Shown: piece after piece, positions 6,918 to 8,100 of the stretch
Numbering within the stretch: the first letter of the stretch is position 1
Layout of the letters: each line of letters starts with the position of its first letter
DNA from: Haloarculaceae archaeon
Lineage (GTDB): Archaea > Halobacteriota > Halobacteria > Halobacteriales > Haloarculaceae
DNA length: 8,100 nt
Reading direction: 5' to 3'
Assembly (NCBI GenBank): GCA_018609945.1
Contig: JAHENO010000279.1
Location: 1 to 8,100, forward strand
Made by a program: the position numbers and the translations under genes
Notes under the pieces: generated by a model
Told to the model about the DNA's origin: nothing
What the model saw: only the letters and a program-made list of their open reading frames with translations
Databases searched by the model: none

Positions 6918-6932
6918 GTCAGAAATTTGAAT

Positions 6933-6957
6933 TGTAGCAACTACACTCCGCTGTAGT
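6933..6957. promoter_or_regulatory. three TGTAG/CTACA half-sites: probable operator in the divergent promoter region
   Basis: TGTAG (6933-6937), CTACA (6941-6945) and TGTAG (6952-6956) alternate in orientation. The first two form an inverted repeat with a 3-base spacer; the last two extend to six-base arms ACTACA (6940-6945) and TGTAGT (6952-6957) with a 6-base spacer. The cluster sits between the TATA-like boxes of the hydrolase operon (6909-6917, minus) and the regulator (about 6964-6969, plus). HxlR proteins bind as dimers to inverted repeats in such divergent regions, so this is the likely site for the adjacent regulator; binding is inferred. Confidence 0.5.
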
Positions 6958-6963
6958 GTGGGG

Positions 6964-7011
6964 ATTTTTGCTCACACAGGCCCAATCGTGTTCAACGACA
7001 CGTGAGGGGAG
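6964..7011 (+). promoter_or_regulatory. TATA-like box and ribosome binding site of the HxlR gene
   Basis: ATTTTT at 6964-6969 could serve as a TATA box, predicting a start near 6993. A purine-rich GAGGGGAG at 7005-7011 (allowing one flanking base) lies four bases before the GTG at 7016 and supports that start over the in-frame GTG at 6956, which would lie upstream of the predicted transcript start. Confidence 0.4.
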
Positions 7012-7015
7012 TCCA

Positions 7016-7351
7016 GTGATCGATGAAACTGATCAGGGAAACGAGTTCGAGGCCGAGGCACGGAAGGCGGCACTGTTCAAGTTGCTCGGGAGTGCCCACA
7101 CGCTGGCGATCCTGCGGGAGTTCGCCGCCGAACCCGGTCCCCACCGCTTCTCGGACCTGCGGGACGAGCTCGGTATTTCGCCGACGACGCTGTCGGACCG
7201 CTTAGAGGAACTCTGTGAGACGGGCATCATCGACCGGGAGTCACACGACGAGATTCCGCCGCGCGTCGAGTACCGTCCGACCGAGAAAGGCCGGGCGCTA
7301 CGTCCAGTGTTGGAAGCGGTCGCCGACTGGATCGACGAGTACGAAGCGTAA
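7016..7351 (+). CDS. HxlR-family winged-helix transcriptional regulator
   Basis: A 111-aa HxlR-type regulator starting at the GTG at 7016 (VIDETDQGNEFE). The DNA-binding core covers most of the protein: helix 1-2 region FKLLGSAHTLAILREF, then HRFSDLRDELG, the recognition helix ISPTTLSDRLEEL, and the wing with IPPRVEYRPTEKGRAL, matching the HxlR pattern of RFSEL, ISPRTLSERL and PPRVEY. The N-terminal Cys seen in redox-sensing members is absent, and the frame from 7016 contains a single Cys, in the ELCETG segment. A longer frame from GTG at 6956 adds 20 residues without acidic character and is disfavoured. Divergent orientation to the two-hydrolase operon and the operator-like half-sites between them suggest that it controls that operon and itself. 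The inducer is unknown; other HxlR members respond to aldehydes, thiol stress or flavins. Confidence 0.85.
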   Translation: MIDETDQGNEFEAEARKAALFKLLGSAHTLAILREFAAEPGPHRFSDLRDELGISPTTLSDRLEELCETGIIDRESHDEIPPRVEYRPTEKGRALRPVLEAVADWIDEYEA

Positions 7352-7451
7352 GCGCTGTGGCGAACCCGCATCCGGAAGCCATGTGAACCGAGAGCGGAGG
7401 TGCCCTCTCTCACTCTGGACGGGCTCCATGCGATCACGAGTGAAGGGATTG

Positions 7452-7537
7452 CTCATACTGCCGGCCATAAGCCCGTGAGAAATTTCGACTACCCGTGGGG
7501 TCGAATATCCGCACGAAGTTATAGCCGGCAGTATCAG
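7452..7537. repeat. 86-base palindromic element, MITE-like or structured RNA
   Basis: The outer arms are 19 bases (7452-7470 and 7519-7537) with two mismatches; the core ATACTGCCGGC (7455-7465) pairs perfectly with GCCGGCAGTAT (7524-7534), followed by ATAA/TTAT. Within the loop, CGTG (7474-7477) pairs with CACG (7512-7515), and TTCGAC (7484-7489) pairs with GTCGAA (7500-7505), so the whole element could fold into one long nested hairpin. I see no coding frame in it and no obvious flanking duplication. It may be a non-autonomous transposable element (MITE), an IS-end-type hairpin, or a transcribed structure. The 100 bases between it and the HxlR stop show nothing else. Confidence 0.6.
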
Positions 7538-7567
7538 TAACGAACAACATATTGAGAATCTCCAAGT

Positions 7568-7573
7568 AAAAAA
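7568..7573 (-). terminator. oligo-T terminator of the interrupted gene
   Basis: Read on the minus strand, six T follow the stop of the interrupted gene by ten bases. ACCTCCG directly before the T-run can pair with CGGAGGT inside the gene end (7618-7624). Archaeal RNA polymerase terminates at such T-runs, so a terminator is likely. Confidence 0.5.
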
Positions 7574-7583
7574 CGGAGGTTCA

Positions 7584-7725
7584 CTATTCATTGTCGTTGG
7601 TTTGCCCGGGCCCGCCGACCTCCGGATGGACGATTTCAAACACTCGGACGCCCCAGAACATGGTGAGGCCGATACCAGCGAAGGCTAGCAGGTAAACGAG
7701 CACTCGAAACAGGTACTCTCCAGGG
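7584..7725 (-). pseudogene. 3' remnant of a membrane-protein gene cut by the IS insertion
   Basis: On the minus strand an open frame runs from the IS boundary to a TAG at 7584-7586 and encodes about 46 residues: PGEYLFRVLVYLL, a strongly hydrophobic helix continuing through IGLTMFWGVRVFEI, and a polar tail ending GPGQTNDNE. A single transmembrane helix followed by a short acidic, Gly-rich tail, with a T-run behind the stop, looks like a genuine protein end. Reading outward, the frame enters the IS terminal repeat at 7726, so the 5' part has probably been separated by the insertion and should lie beyond the right end of the element. If the original protein was very small, only its first residues are lost. 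I do not recognise the family. Confidence 0.55.
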
Positions 7726-8100
7726 CTGTCTCTTACCCACAAATGCTATTACCGCTTCTGACAGACTAATACCGTGATTGACAGCGTTCTGGAGAAGAGA
7801 CAGTCGGATTTGGACCGTGATAGCCCATTCTGTAAGACGGATATATCAGGTCACGTGCAGACAGAGTTTCAGTATGCTGATTTTGGAGACACACGACTCA
7901 CCGACCGGTTGGTCCAGATGGGGGATGAACTCGGCAGTTCACCTGCCGAGTCCATCCCGATCGCCTGCGAGGACTCAGCCTCCACAAAGGCTACATACAG
8001 ATTTTGCGATAATGAGAGTGTGGACTCCGCCGAAATATTCGCTTCCCATAGGCAAGCGCAACGCTCGCGGGTCCAAGAGACAGACGAACTCTTGGTTGTC
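7726..8100 (+). mobile_element. left end of an IS4-family (Tn5/IS50-like) insertion sequence
   Basis: The left end is CTGTCTCTTACCCACAAAT at 7726-7744. It agrees with the known IS50 outside end (CTGACTCTTATACACAAGT) at 15 of 19 positions. The transposase start follows 48 bases inside this end. The element continues past the window, so the right terminal repeat and the length are unseen. Elements of this type duplicate about nine bases of target; the nine bases before the left end are TCTCCAGGG (7717-7725) and would be expected again at the right junction. Confidence 0.75.
7774..8100 (+). CDS. IS4-family transposase, Tn5-type N-terminal domain (5' part)
   Basis: An open frame begins with GTG at 7774 and runs without a stop to the window end (109 residues seen). 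It has the Tn5-type N-terminal DNA-binding domain that recognises the terminal repeats: residues 31-53 carry the pattern (W/F)..ADFGDTRLTDRLV, followed by SIPIACEDSASTKATYRF at about 60-77, a DN.. VDSAEI segment, and SHRQAQRSRV. Conserved features shared with Tn5 transposase are GD.R.T.RLV, TKATYRF and the sequence leading into the first catalytic Asp, which in the family sits in an (I/Q)DTT motif just beyond the last visible residues (DELLVV). The DDE catalytic core is therefore outside the window and I cannot say whether the enzyme is intact. A weak TATA-like CTATTACC at 7746-7753 lies about 25 bases upstream, fitting a leaderless start; no ribosome binding site is seen. Confidence 0.83.
   Translation, partial: MIDSVLEKRQSDLDRDSPFCKTDISGHVQTEFQYADFGDTRLTDRLVQMGDELGSSPAESIPIACEDSASTKATYRFCDNESVDSAEIFASHRQAQRSRVQETDELLVV

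Noticed and set aside
7455..7534. Possible CRISPR-like or tandem repeat
   Set aside because: There are only two arms, in inverted orientation, and no direct repeats with regular spacers anywhere in the window.
7298..7639. A 113-codon minus-strand open frame running through the hxlR end, the palindrome and the remnant gene
   Set aside because: It crosses the structured repeat and overlaps better-supported frames on both sides, and its composition is not acidic.

Overview
The window looks like chromosomal DNA from a haloarchaeon. It is GC-rich, the predicted proteins are rich in Asp and Glu, T-rich TATA-like boxes sit about 26 bases before several start codons (the layout of leaderless archaeal transcripts), and the gene set (RCK-type ion channel, CorA, bacterial-type UvrB, HxlR regulator, IS4-family transposase) is typical of that group. 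This assignment rests on sequence character only; I cannot name a genus.

Layout: bases 1-244 hold a weak, possibly frameshifted tail of a membrane-protein gene. Bases 245-1420 (+) encode a potassium-channel-like protein with a TVGYGD filter and a C-terminal NAD-binding RCK domain. After a 200-base spacer full of inverted repeats comes a two-gene unit (+): a 50-residue two-helix membrane protein (1626-1778), too short for routine gene calling, whose stop overlaps the start of a CorA-type divalent-cation transporter (1775-2752). A gene-free gap of about 200 bases follows. On the minus strand, uvrB (3446-5500) is followed by a small membrane protein resembling the haloarchaeal DUF6653 family (2958-3398). 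Upstream, also on the minus strand, are two adjacent isochorismatase-like hydrolases (5566-6231 and 6246-6884). A divergent HxlR-type regulator (7016-7351, +) faces them across a short intergenic region carrying three TGTAG/CTACA half-sites.

The last 750 bases look like an insertion hotspot. They hold an 86-base palindromic element (7452-7537), the 3' end of a minus-strand membrane-protein gene (7584-7725), and the left end of an IS4-family element (from 7726) whose outer end closely resembles the outside end of IS50/Tn5. The transposase (from 7774) runs off the window.

How the genes work together: the first half concerns ion transport (K+ channel, CorA and its small partner), and uvrB serves nucleotide excision repair. 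The hydrolase pair plus HxlR looks like a small, locally regulated catabolic or detoxification module of unknown substrate. I see no CRISPR array, tRNA, rRNA or recognisable defence system. The points most worth following are the palindrome enclosing a TATA box in front of the small-protein/corA unit, the triple half-site operator, the unusual active site of the second hydrolase, and the two mobile-element-like structures at the right end.
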